Shown: positions 1-6,655, counted from the stretch's first letter. The stretch is 13,742 nt of DNA from Actinomycetota bacterium (GCA_030017355.1 JASEIR010000046.1:1-13742), one strand, 5' to 3'. Notes: generated from the letters alone by a model not told the origin. A program made the numbers and translations.

Positions 1-40
1 TGTCATTGCGAGGAGCCCGTTAGGGCGACGTGGCAATCTC
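1..40. repeat. Dispersed intergenic hairpin repeat, left edge
   Basis: The first 40 bases begin TGTCATTGCGAGGAG and end GTGGCAATCTC, matching a widespread family of REP-like intergenic repeats. They fold imperfectly: ATTGC near the 5' end pairs with GGCAAT, and GCCC pairs with GGGC across the loop GTTA. The element may continue beyond the window. The family assignment is from memory of the motif, not from a search. It lies outside any supported gene, upstream of the cytochrome c gene. Confidence 0.6.
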
Positions 41-193
41 AAATAAAGAGCAGACCGGAGACGGGAGAACGGCAAAACCATCATATATTCAATTGTTGCT
101 GCCTGTTTATCGGGCATTTCAACGGCGGCCGCCGGTTGTTTACTAGTGCCAGGAATGGGTACATCAAGACTGTTACTGTTGAAAGGATCAATT
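41..193. other. Intergenic region upstream of the cytochrome c gene
   Basis: No convincing sigma-70 promoter is visible. A perfect 12-bp GC palindrome (CGGCGGCCGCCG) lies at 123-134. The frame in phase with the cytochrome is open from about 47 and encodes small hydrophobic residues, but it has no usable start codon before 146. GAAAGGA at 181-187 is the ribosome binding site for the ATG at 194. The open stretch could be a remnant of another membrane protein; I cannot identify it. Confidence 0.4.
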
Positions 194-709
194 ATGAGAT
201 GGCTTTTAACGGTTGCAATTATCCTTATCATAATCGGGATTGTCGGTCTTGGTGTTATCAATTTCTATGCATTTGTGCCCGCTCAACCGGGTGTTACGCG
301 TGTGCCAGTTCGCGGGCCCGGCACCCCACGCCCTTCCGGTAGTTTCACGAGTAATGGAGAGCAAATATTTTTTACAGGAACTAGTTCTCGGGATACAATC
401 ACAACAACTGGTGGCCCAGTTTGGTTCCAGATGCATGGCGGTGGTTGTGCAACATGCCATGGTCCTGATGGTCGTGGCGGCCAAGTGGTTATGATGGGCT
501 CATTCAGGGCGCCAGATATAACCTATAAAACCTTAACCAGTCAAGAACATGGGAACGGGAGACCTTATACCGATGATCTTATTAAACGTGCGATCACACG
601 CGGCATAGATTCTAATGGTGAGCACCTAAGCCGGAATATGCCTCGCTGGCAGATGTCAAATAGCGATCTGAATGATGTAATAACTTATTTAAAGACCCTT
701 GATCCTTAA
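194..709 (+). CDS. Membrane-anchored monohaem c-type cytochrome
   Basis: A 171-residue class I cytochrome c, probably an electron carrier facing the outside of the cytoplasmic membrane. Residues 4-27 form one hydrophobic helix that looks like an uncleaved signal anchor, followed by a Pro/Gly-rich linker (about 29-50). The haem motif CATCH lies at C85-C88-H89 inside a Gly-rich stretch (HGGGCATCHGPDGRGG). M149 in NMPRW is the likely distal haem ligand, and the end LNDVITYLKTL is the usual last helix of the fold. I chose ATG 194 over an in-frame ATG at 146 because GAAAGGA sits 6 nt upstream and the protein then begins directly with its membrane anchor. Its stop codon lies within the ribosome binding site of the next gene, so the two are probably translationally coupled. 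The redox partner is unknown. A broken relative lies at 6013-6119. Confidence 0.9.
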   Translation: MRWLLTVAIILIIIGIVGLGVINFYAFVPAQPGVTRVPVRGPGTPRPSGSFTSNGEQIFFTGTSSRDTITTTGGPVWFQMHGGGCATCHGPDGRGGQVVMMGSFRAPDITYKTLTSQEHGNGRPYTDDLIKRAITRGIDSNGEHLSRNMPRWQMSNSDLNDVITYLKTLDP

Positions 710-721
710 GGAGGGATATGG

Positions 722-982
722 ATGCCGTGTCCTTTTTGCCCAGGTGGCGGGTTTGGTGGAGGCATTGGTTTTTTCTTTAACCTGCTCTTTACCATCATTT
801 TGTTGGTTGGGCTAGGTTTTTTAATCTGGTGGATAGTTCGTCAGGTCAGTCTAGGAAGATATGGTCCTCCCGGTCCGACTCCGTCCGACCGCGCCCTTGA
901 AACTCTTAATGAAAGGTACGCCAGAGGGGAAATTAGCAAGGAAGAATATGAAGAAAGAAAACGAATTCTGACCGGAGGTTAG
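722..982 (+). CDS. Small one-helix membrane protein with C-terminal SHOCT domain
   Basis: An 86-residue protein. The N-terminus MPCPFCPGGGFGGG is Cys/Gly-rich (C3, C6), a transmembrane helix spans about 17-38, a Pro-rich linker follows, and residues 56-84 form a SHOCT domain (DRALETLNERYARGEISKEEY). SHOCT ('short C-terminal') domains are short helical pairs found at the ends of many small membrane proteins and are thought to mediate oligomerisation; this protein's role is unknown. AAGGAGGG at 708-715 contains most of the cytochrome stop codon and sits 6 nt before the ATG, giving a two-gene unit. The last four bases overlap the convergent stop codon of the P-type ATPase gene, and no terminator lies between them. 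The same cytochrome-SHOCT pairing recurs in decayed form at 6013-6407. Confidence 0.85.
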   Translation: MPCPFCPGGGFGGGIGFFFNLLFTIILLVGLGFLIWWIVRQVSLGRYGPPGPTPSDRALETLNERYARGEISKEEYEERKRILTGG

Positions 983-3327
983 AGCGCCTTGACTTCCCTG
1001 CTCAAGAGAAGCGAGTTTAGGGTGACTGTTATTGTGCTTGCTGACATGGCAATTGCGGCAATTTGAGGACTTAAAAGAAGGCCAAAGGCTGGATATAGTA
1101 TACCTGCTGCTATCGGTAGTGCAATAGCATTGTAGCCAATTGCCCAGGCTATATTCTGCTTTATCTTCCTTAGAACAAGGTGGCCAAGGTGAATAGCTTT
1201 AACCACATCTCGAGGATCGTTTTTCATGAGAACTATCGTACCAGACTCAATCGCCACATCAGTACCAGCCCCAATTGCAATACCTAGATCAGCCTGAACA
1301 AGAGCAGGCGCATCATTAATGCCATCGCCAACCATTGCAACAACCCGCCCTTGTCCCTGAAGTTCTTTTACTTTCTCAGCCTTATCAGCGGGTAGAACTT
1401 CGGCAAAAACCGTATCTATACCCAATTCGTTTGCAACTGCCTGGGCGGTCGCTTGGTTATCACCTGTTATCAAGGCAACTTTAATTCCCATATTGTGCAG
1501 TTCCCTTACGGCCTCTTTTGATTCTGGCTTTACACGGTCGGCAAGTCCAATTACCCCCTTTATGCTTCTATCAACAACGGTAAAAATTATAGTTTTATGC
1601 TCTTTCTCAAGTCTTAATACCTCCTGCTCAACTATGCTGATATCTATATTTTCTTCCTTCATGAGCGTCAGGTTTCCTGCCATTACCTCTCGTCCCTCGA
1701 TTGTGCCAATGGCGCCACGGCCTGGTATAGCCCGGTAATCCAATACGGTTGGAATCTCCGTTATCCCCCTGTCTTTAGCAACTGCCACAATCGCTTTAGC
1801 AATTACGTGTTCTGAACCCACCTCAAGACCTGACACGAGACGCAATAGTTCGTTATGTGGCATATCCTCAACCGCGATTATATCTGTTACAGCTGGTTTT
1901 CCTTCTGTCAGAGTCCCCGTCTTGTCAAAAAGAACGGTATCAATTCGCGCTGACCTTTCTAGCGCTAACGCATTTTTAGCAAGAATTCCGTTTCTTGCAC
2001 CAACCCCTGTGCCCACAACAATAGCTATAGGTGTTGCAAGAGCTAGAGCATCAGGACAGGCAATTACAACCGTTGCTATCCCTGCCGTCAATGCAAAAAC
2101 AGTTCCTTGGCCCGCAAAAAAAAGCCAGACTAAAAATGCGGCAAAACCGCCGCCTATTGCCACTGGAACCAGATATGCGGCTACCCGATCAATAATTCTT
2201 TGCACAGGAGCTCTTGTTCTTTGTGCAGACTCAACTAGAGCAACGATCTGGTTAAGTGTGGTATCCTTGCCCACTTTTGTTGCCCGCATCCTTATAGCCC
2301 CTTCTTGATTTACAGTAGCTCCTATTACCTCATCGCCCGGAGCTTTTGGAATAGGAAGCGATTCTCCTGTAATTGCAGATTGATCTACCGATGTCTGGCC
2401 TTCCACAATGACACCATCAACCGGTATTTTCTCGCCTGGTCGAACTAGGAGTATATCACCCTTTTTCACTTGCTCAACAGGTATCTCTCGAATCTCCCCA
2501 TTGGTTATTAGATTTGCGGTCTGTGGAACAAGGTTCAGCAGGGCTTGAATAGCCTCATTGGTACGACCCCTTGCTGCCATCTCTAGCCAGTGTCCGAGAA
2601 GGACAAATGTTAATAACATCGCGGCTGCTTCATAGAATGTATCACCAGTAAAAATGAACGTTGCGGCAACACTGTAAAGATAGGCTGCAAGAACAGCAAC
2701 AGATACCAGCACTGCCATATTGGTTGTTCTAAATCTTAAAGCTCGCCATGCGCCAGCGTAAAAGAACCAACCTCCATAAAAAACAGCTGGCGTTGCTATT
2801 AAGAAATGGAAAAGATTTCGGTCGATTGGCGTTGGAATGCTTTGTCCAAAGATCGTTTCCGCAATTGGTGATGTAGCAACTATAATCAACGTTAAAATTG
2901 CTGTTACTATAAAAGCGTTTCTAAGCGTTCTTACCATCTCCGGACCATGGGCAGCATGCTCGATTTCAAGACCGTATTCTGATTGCCATGCAGGTGCTAC
3001 ACGCTCATGGGCTTGATGTTGAAGACTTTCTGGTGCCGCCTGCTTTTCTATTTCTGCGCTTGCCGGCCGTATATGACCATGCATCCGATGACAAACTTCG
3101 TGGCATGTTTGATTCATAACCTCCCTCAACTGCTCTTCGGTAATACCAGATGGATCGAAAGTGATCGTTGCTATCTGTTTCTTCAAATCAACACGAGCGC
3201 TCGAAACACTGGGATTTCTGGCAAGCCTATCCTCAAGAAAAGAAGCATACTCAGGATAATCGGGTATCATCTCGATTTTTATTTGAACTGTCTTTTGTTC
3301 TTTGCGTGGACGGGCATGCTGATGCAT
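979..3327 (-). CDS. P1B-type heavy-metal ATPase with CPD motif (CopB-like)
   Basis: A 782-residue ATP-driven metal exporter of the cytoplasmic membrane. Residues 13-75 resemble an HMA fold but lack the usual CxxC loop; Cys/His residues cluster later, in CHEVCHRMHGH (75-85). Membrane helices lie between about 135 and 250. The actuator motif is TGES 320-323, the phosphorylation site DKTGT 468-472, TGDN 621-624 and GDGINDAP 667-674. The transmembrane metal motif is C424-P425-D426, not CPC or CPH. GYN (731-733) and MSAST (761-765) in the last helices match the P1B-3 (CopB) pattern, so copper or silver is the likely ion, though specificity is inferred. The usual SEHP of the nucleotide-binding domain is SEHV (505-508), losing the near-invariant Pro. 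GAGG at 3337-3340 lies 9 nt before the ATG. A YHS-domain remnant is directly upstream and shares this ribosome binding site. Confidence 0.9.
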   Translation of the reverse strand: MHQHARPRKEQKTVQIKIEMIPDYPEYASFLEDRLARNPSVSSARVDLKKQIATITFDPSGITEEQLREVMNQTCHEVCHRMHGHIRPASAEIEKQAAPESLQHQAHERVAPAWQSEYGLEIEHAAHGPEMVRTLRNAFIVTAILTLIIVATSPIAETIFGQSIPTPIDRNLFHFLIATPAVFYGGWFFYAGAWRALRFRTTNMAVLVSVAVLAAYLYSVAATFIFTGDTFYEAAAMLLTFVLLGHWLEMAARGRTNEAIQALLNLVPQTANLITNGEIREIPVEQVKKGDILLVRPGEKIPVDGVIVEGQTSVDQSAITGESLPIPKAPGDEVIGATVNQEGAIRMRATKVGKDTTLNQIVALVESAQRTRAPVQRIIDRVAAYLVPVAIGGGFAAFLVWLFFAGQGTVFALTAGIATVVIACPDALALATPIAIVVGTGVGARNGILAKNALALERSARIDTVLFDKTGTLTEGKPAVTDIIAVEDMPHNELLRLVSGLEVGSEHVIAKAIVAVAKDRGITEIPTVLDYRAIPGRGAIGTIEGREVMAGNLTLMKEENIDISIVEQEVLRLEKEHKTIIFTVVDRSIKGVIGLADRVKPESKEAVRELHNMGIKVALITGDNQATAQAVANELGIDTVFAEVLPADKAEKVKELQGQGRVVAMVGDGINDAPALVQADLGIAIGAGTDVAIESGTIVLMKNDPRDVVKAIHLGHLVLRKIKQNIAWAIGYNAIALPIAAGILYPAFGLLLSPQIAAIAMSASTITVTLNSLLLSREVKAL

Positions 3328-3333
3328 ATTAAT

Positions 3334-3435
3334 TCACCTCGGATGACTTTTACCCATATATGCCTTTGGATTCTCTTTGAACTGCTTAAGGCATTTCAGT
3401 GTGTCAAAATAGTAGTGGCTTCTTTTAACCGGCCA
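3334..3435 (-). pseudogene. C-terminal YHS-domain remnant upstream of the CPD ATPase
   Basis: A frame of 33 codons ends in TGA at 3334-3336. It contains RSHYYFDTLKCLKQFKENP followed by KAY, the second half of a YHS domain, whose family pattern is YYF...C...F..NP..Y. YHS domains accompany metal P-type ATPases, either fused or as small neighbours. No ATG, GTG or TTG opens the frame in an upstream position, and the first half of the domain (the DPVCGM region) is missing, so it is a 5'-truncated remnant. The stop overlaps the GAGGTGA ribosome binding site of the ATPase, which suggests the genes were once coupled. The neighbouring usp gene lost its 3' end at the same boundary, so one deletion may explain both. 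Confidence 0.6.
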
Positions 3436-3491
3436 TCATCAAGCCAGAGCACCCTATTAATGTTCTAGCCTTTTTCTTAGCCCTAGTTCGG

Positions 3492-4112
3492 TTAATAGAT
3501 CCCTGGCCCATTTGCATGCCGCCTCGCCGGGAATTCTGGGCTGGTTAGCGTTCCGGCTTTTGGTGAACGTTTCTTGCCAGCTACAGCAATGTGCAATATA
3601 TCAATACTAACCCCCATAGCCTTCGCCAAGCTAAACACCTCGTCCATAGCACTGGCCATCTCAGGAGACCCATCTAAAGGAACCAACATTTTAGCTGGCC
3701 TCCATCCAGCATCCGGTAGATTCTTTATCCCCGGTCGAATAACCATGACCGGAATGGTGACATTCTGCATTATGCCCATTGCTGTACCACCAAGTAGATG
3801 CTTCGGGTTATACGTTATGCCGTGGCTCGATATTACAATCGTCTTCGCATTGACACTTAGAGCAAACTCCAGGATTGCACTAACAACATCACCGATAACT
3901 TGATGCAAAACAAAGTCTTGTACCTCGATAGAACCAATCTTCAGATGCTTTAAAAGCTGGTTTTCAGGTATTGTCTTTCCGGTCACGTGCACGATATAAA
4001 GTATTGCCCCTAAAATGTTTGCCATAGCCTGGGCTGCACCTAGTGCTACGGTCGCAGTGTTAGAACTATCAAGAGGTATAACAATCGCTGGTTTATCTTT
4101 TGTACTCTTCAT
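3492..4112 (-). CDS. Tandem universal stress protein (UspA), truncated second domain
   Basis: A 206-residue cytoplasmic protein. The first Usp domain (about 8-127) is complete: strand AIVIPLDSS, then a core ending SSHGITYNPKHLLGGTAMG and strand PVMVIRPG. This only roughly follows the G-2x-G-9x-G(S/T) ATP-binding pattern, so nucleotide binding is uncertain. A second copy starts at about 140 (AKMLVPLDGSPEMASAMDEV) but stops after about 40 residues, where a full tandem Usp would reach roughly 280-300. The last residues (about 195-206) look out of frame: shifting one base near 3533 opens GEAACKWARDLLTELGLR, still far too short to complete the domain. The ATG lies 2 nt after the GH65 stop, with only a weak GAAATGGA ribosome binding site, so translation is probably coupled to GH65. 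Both partners are damaged, so function is doubtful. Confidence 0.8.
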   Translation of the reverse strand: MKSTKDKPAIVIPLDSSNTATVALGAAQAMANILGAILYIVHVTGKTIPENQLLKHLKIGSIEVQDFVLHQVIGDVVSAILEFALSVNAKTIVISSHGITYNPKHLLGGTAMGIMQNVTIPVMVIRPGIKNLPDAGWRPAKMLVPLDGSPEMASAMDEVFSLAKAMGVSIDILHIAVAGKKRSPKAGTLTSPEFPARRHANGPGIY

Positions 4113-4114
4113 TT

Positions 4115-5485
4115 CTAATCCATTTCAACAAAATCACACCAGGTATTGCCATCCCAAATGGCAGCATAGACCTGACCTGTCATGAATTCCTTAAGCGCTC
4201 GGCCATAAACTCCAACCTTAAATTTACCCTCGCCCTTAGCAGCAAGCTTGATTTGCCTGTCCCGCTCAATCTCAAAATATAAGCGGATATTTCGCCACAA
4301 AAGCGAGAACTTAAGTCCCTTCCATTGAGCGGGTAGCCTGGGATATAAAGATATGCCTTCTCTGCTCACCCTGATCCCAGCAAAACCCATAACAACCTGC
4401 TGCCAGAGGCCTCCAAGAGCAGCAGCATGAACCCCACCCGAAGCGTTACCCATGTTGTTTGCCAGATCAATCTGACCAGCCTTATGAAAATAGTGCATGG
4501 CAATATCTATTAAGCCGAGCCTAGCTGCTACAAGACCATAGATACTTGGGCAAAGCGAACTGCCATGAGCCGTGCGCCGGTCATAGTATTCAAAATTTCT
4601 TTCAATAATCTCTTTATTTAGCTCATCTTCTAGTAGGTAAAGGATCATCACCACGTCTGCCTGTTTAACAAGCTGGGACGCTGCCGTTTTCTCCCTACCT
4701 AGGATAATGTCGAGTGCGGCTGTTCGTGGCTCATAGTTCCTAACATCAATATCTTGCAGGTCGAAATATCCATCAAACTGTTCGATTAAGTTGCTGCTGT
4801 GGACAATATCTTTATATAAGTTATCCGCAATATCGACCCACTGACTCGTCTCTTTACTATCAAGCTCAGTGCTGTTTTGAAATCTTAACCAATCCGCCGG
4901 GTAAAATTCCCGAAGGTAATTGACTGCCTCCACTGCTCGCCTTAGATTCCATGCTGCCATCATGTTGGTGTAAGTATTGTCATTTACGTCTTCATGGTAT
5001 TCATCAGGTCCCTCAACGTTAAAGATGTGATACTTGCTGCCCTTCCACTTGACACGACTTGCCCATAAGCGAGCTATCTCGATCAATATTTCAGCGCCGG
5101 CGTTAAGCAAAAACTCATCATCTAAGGTGGCATTCCAGTACGACCATACGCCATACGCAATAGCTGCGTCTATGTGATGCTCAAATTTGCCTGAAAGAAT
5201 CGGGATCACTTCCCCTGTTGGGGCAAGTACTGCCGGCGGTGTCATCTCCTCACCAGTGATTGTGGACCCCCAGGCAAAAAGAGCACCCCGATAACCCATT
5301 TGCCTTGCCTTTTCGCGGGCTGCCGGTAATGTGTGATACCGGTACATAAGCATGGCTCGAGCACATTCCGGATGCGTGTAAATAAAGAAGGGCAGGATAA
5401 ACATCTCCGTATCCCAGAATATATGGCCCTTGTAGATGGTACCAGTAAGTGCTCTAGCGCTAATTGACCGAGGACTCACCCTCAA
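4115..5485 (-). CDS. N-terminally truncated GH65 glycoside phosphorylase/hydrolase
   Basis: Residues 7-456 match the catalytic core and C-terminal beta domain of glycoside hydrolase family 65 (maltose, trehalose and kojibiose phosphorylases and relatives). Landmarks are ARALTG...YKGHIFWDTEMF (11-29), NVEGPDEYHEDVNDN (156-170) with E162 in the position of the catalytic acid, KQADVVMILYLL (274-285), HGSSLCPSIYGLVAARLG (307-324) in the phosphate/substrate-site region, and a C-terminal beta segment. Full members are about 750-800 residues; the N-terminal beta-sandwich and the first part of the barrel are missing. The frame opens at TTG 5485, immediately after a TAA and inside an unrelated P-type ATPase scrap, so the first residues (MRVSPRS) are an artefact of the junction. 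Activity is unlikely. Overlap of 23 nt with that scrap; usp follows after 2 nt. The exact disaccharide specificity cannot be read. Confidence 0.8.
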   Translation of the reverse strand: MRVSPRSISARALTGTIYKGHIFWDTEMFILPFFIYTHPECARAMLMYRYHTLPAAREKARQMGYRGALFAWGSTITGEEMTPPAVLAPTGEVIPILSGKFEHHIDAAIAYGVWSYWNATLDDEFLLNAGAEILIEIARLWASRVKWKGSKYHIFNVEGPDEYHEDVNDNTYTNMMAAWNLRRAVEAVNYLREFYPADWLRFQNSTELDSKETSQWVDIADNLYKDIVHSSNLIEQFDGYFDLQDIDVRNYEPRTAALDIILGREKTAASQLVKQADVVMILYLLEDELNKEIIERNFEYYDRRTAHGSSLCPSIYGLVAARLGLIDIAMHYFHKAGQIDLANNMGNASGGVHAAALGGLWQQVVMGFAGIRVSREGISLYPRLPAQWKGLKFSLLWRNIRLYFEIERDRQIKLAAKGEGKFKVGVYGRALKEFMTGQVYAAIWDGNTWCDFVEMD

Positions 5486-5573
5486 TTACCATCCCAACAA
5501 CTGGGATTTTGTCACCAGGCTTGATAAGGACGATATCGCCCACCTTCACCTCGGAAGTTGGCACCACGACGCG
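5463..5573 (-). pseudogene. Fragment of a P-type ATPase actuator domain
   Basis: Thirty-seven codons between a TGA (5574-5576) and a TAG (5460-5462) encode RVVVPTSEVKVGDIVLIKPG followed by DKIPVVGMVIEGESSVN. This is the start of the actuator domain of a metal P-type ATPase, the segment just before TGES: compare VKKGDILLVRPGEKIPVDG in the CPD ATPase and VIGDIILVKPGESVPVDG in CopA of this window. It differs from both, so it derives from a third ATPase gene. IPVDG reads IPVVG here. Six nucleotides separate it from the GAPDH-fragment stop, and it runs directly into GH65 sequence on the other side. Confidence 0.7.
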
Positions 5574-5579
5574 TCAGAG

Positions 5580-5951
5580 TTACGCGATGCGCTGCTCTGG
5601 TATCGGCTCGGCCTTCGTCGGCTCTTCAGATCCCTTGAAGCCCTCCTCCATGAATTCATGTTGCGCATCTTCTAAGGCTTTACCCATCGCCACATGGATA
5701 ACCCCCTCCGGCATAGTTTTTGGTAAGAAACTTTTGACTATGCCGAGCGCGCGGTTCGTCTTTTCTATAGATTCTTGTCCATTTTCTACGATTCCCGTGA
5801 GGGCTCGTATAGCATCGATGCTCTCGGGGATAGCGATCGATTCGTTATGCACCTGGAAGGAGAGGTATACCTCACGCTCATCGGCAGCCAGCGCATCCTC
5901 CCAGACAGCGACTTCCCACATATCGTTGCGAGGCCGCTCAAGATCGCGCTT
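5580..5951 (-). pseudogene. C-terminal fragment of a second type II GAPDH
   Basis: From KRDLERPRNDMWEVAVWEDA to the TAA at 5580-5582 this is the last ~120 residues of an archaeal-type (type II) glyceraldehyde-3-phosphate dehydrogenase. It aligns without interruption to residues from about 271 onward of the intact gene at 9695-10876; by eye roughly three quarters of residues agree, best in RPRNDMWEVAVWEDALA, DAIR.LTGIV.NG.ESIEKTN and FMEEGFKG. The Rossmann domain and catalytic Cys are absent. Upstream of KRDLE the frame carries unrelated codons and soon reaches TAA. An ATG at 5919-5921 (MWEVAV) could start a 113-residue peptide, but with no enzyme function. The divergence shows it is an old paralogue or an independent acquisition, not a recent copy. 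Confidence 0.8.
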
Positions 5952-6012
5952 CGTTTGCCCAGATAAGGAATGGGTATAACAGGATTAACTTATAAAATAC
6001 GAGAGGTTAATT

Positions 6013-6119
6013 CAAATGCATGGCGGAGGTTGTGCAGGTTGCCACGTCCAGATGAGCGCGGCGGCATGGTCGTTATGACGGGTAGATTTACAGCTCCATA
6101 TATAACAATAAGGAACTAA
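6013..6119 (+). pseudogene. Decayed cytochrome c gene (frameshifted, internally deleted)
   Basis: QMHGGGCAGCH is encoded from 6013, matching QMHGGGCATCH of the intact cytochrome at 194-709. One base is then missing near 6045; in the shifted frame the match resumes as GPDERGGMVVMTGRFTAPYI against GPDGRGGQVVMMGSFRAPDI. The sequence jumps from there to a TAA at 6117-6119, so about 57 C-terminal codons including the distal Met are deleted. The N-terminal anchor is also gone. TAAGGAGG at the stop mirrors the stop/ribosome-binding-site overlap of the intact pair, which confirms common descent of the pair. Confidence 0.75.
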
Positions 6120-6130
6120 GGAGGAACCCT

Positions 6131-6407
6131 ATGTTTTGCCTATTCTGAGGTGATGGCGATTTTGGAGGAGCGAAGGTACTCTCTCCTGCCGGGACAGCCG
6201 ATAGCCAACCGCGCACTTGAAATCCTAAACAAACGGTATGCCAAACGCGAGATTAATAAGAACGAATACAAGCAAAAGAAACGGGAATTGATGGGTAGTT
6301 TTGAAAAGCTATCCTGGCTTTGCCGGACCGGACTTGATCAAGCCAAAGGCGGTAGGTTTTTAGCCGGATGCCAAAAAGAGCGGGATCTATCCCGCTCTTT
6401 CTTTTAA
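6131..6407 (+). pseudogene. Decayed SHOCT mini-protein gene
   Basis: ATG 6131 follows AGGAGG and encodes MFCLF, then TGA at 6146, then GDGDFGG: the counterpart of MPCPFCPGGGFGG in the intact gene at 722. The transmembrane helix is deleted and the frame changes. From about 6168 another frame encodes RRYSLLPGQPIANRALEILN followed by KRYAKREINKNEYKQKKREL, a clear SHOCT domain. The original stop is lost, and this frame continues about 35 further codons through the terminator hairpin to TAA 6405-6407. An 85-codon frame from ATG 6150 covers the SHOCT part but lacks a membrane helix. Together with the fragment before it, this is a dead copy of the 194-982 gene pair. Confidence 0.7.
6373..6405 (+). 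terminator. Strong, probably bidirectional intrinsic terminator
   Basis: AAAGAGCGGGA at 6375-6385 pairs perfectly with TCCCGCTCTTT at 6390-6400 around loop TCTA, followed by CTTTT. An A-run precedes the stem, so the mirror hairpin followed by U residues can also end minus-strand transcripts leaving the small gene at 6446-6655. It sits between convergent units. Confidence 0.85.
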
Positions 6408-6445
6408 GTGGTCAGCGTGCGCATTAACACTCTTGTTGTGCCGAT

Positions 6446-6655
6446 TTACTTCTCGTACCTCTTCTTAACATACGGGATCACGATGGGCATGGTAATAATC
6501 ATACCCAACACAAACACCCAGATAAATCCACCCCACCGGGCAACCGGTGGATAATCCTTTCCAGTCAAGTACGTCGCGGCAACGAAGATTGCCGAAAAGC
6601 CCAGAGATAGAGCTATGTAGACCAGTGCACTTATGCGCGCGACCTTATTGCTCAT
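6446..6655 (-). CDS. Small two-helix membrane protein encoded with copA
   Basis: A 69-residue protein with two predicted transmembrane helices (about 7-30 and 42-62) joined by a short loop, TGKDYPPVARWGG, and a basic tail, PYVKKRYEK. I do not recognise the family. Its ATG overlaps the copA stop by one base (TAATG), so it is almost certainly translated by termination-reinitiation after CopA and made in proportion to it. By position it could be an accessory subunit or assembly factor of the copper ATPase, but there is no Cys, His or Met metal motif to support direct copper binding. The terminator at 6373-6405 ends the operon. Confidence 0.75.
   Translation of the reverse strand: MSNKVARISALVYIALSLGFSAIFVAATYLTGKDYPPVARWGGFIWVFVLGMIITMPIVIPYVKKRYEK

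Noticed and set aside
123..134. Perfect GC palindrome CGGCGGCCGCCG as an operator or cloning scar.
   Set aside because: Short, GC-only palindromes arise easily, it contains a NotI site by chance, and nothing links it to a promoter.
1922..3468. Plus-strand open frames of up to 161 codons opposite the CPD ATPase.
   Set aside because: They are antisense to a well-supported gene, have low-complexity or unconvincing protein sequence and no proper ribosome binding sites.
3370..3470. A short minus-strand frame with VLWLDDGRLKE, reminiscent of the end of an ABC transporter ATPase.
   Set aside because: About 22 codons with no other supporting motif; the overlapping YHS frame matches its family much better.
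5464..5979. A 171-codon plus-strand open frame.
   Set aside because: It is antisense to the gap and ATPase fragments, whose minus-strand translations match known families.
5986..6012. Possible insertion or attachment site at the junction of the two units.
   Set aside because: No flanking direct repeats, inverted termini, tRNA end or recombinase gene could be seen.
6131..6170. In-frame TGA at 6146 where the intact SHOCT paralogue has a Cys, suggesting selenocysteine.
   Set aside because: The copy also lacks its membrane helix and changes frame soon afterwards, and the adjacent cytochrome copy is frameshifted; simple pseudogene decay explains the stop.
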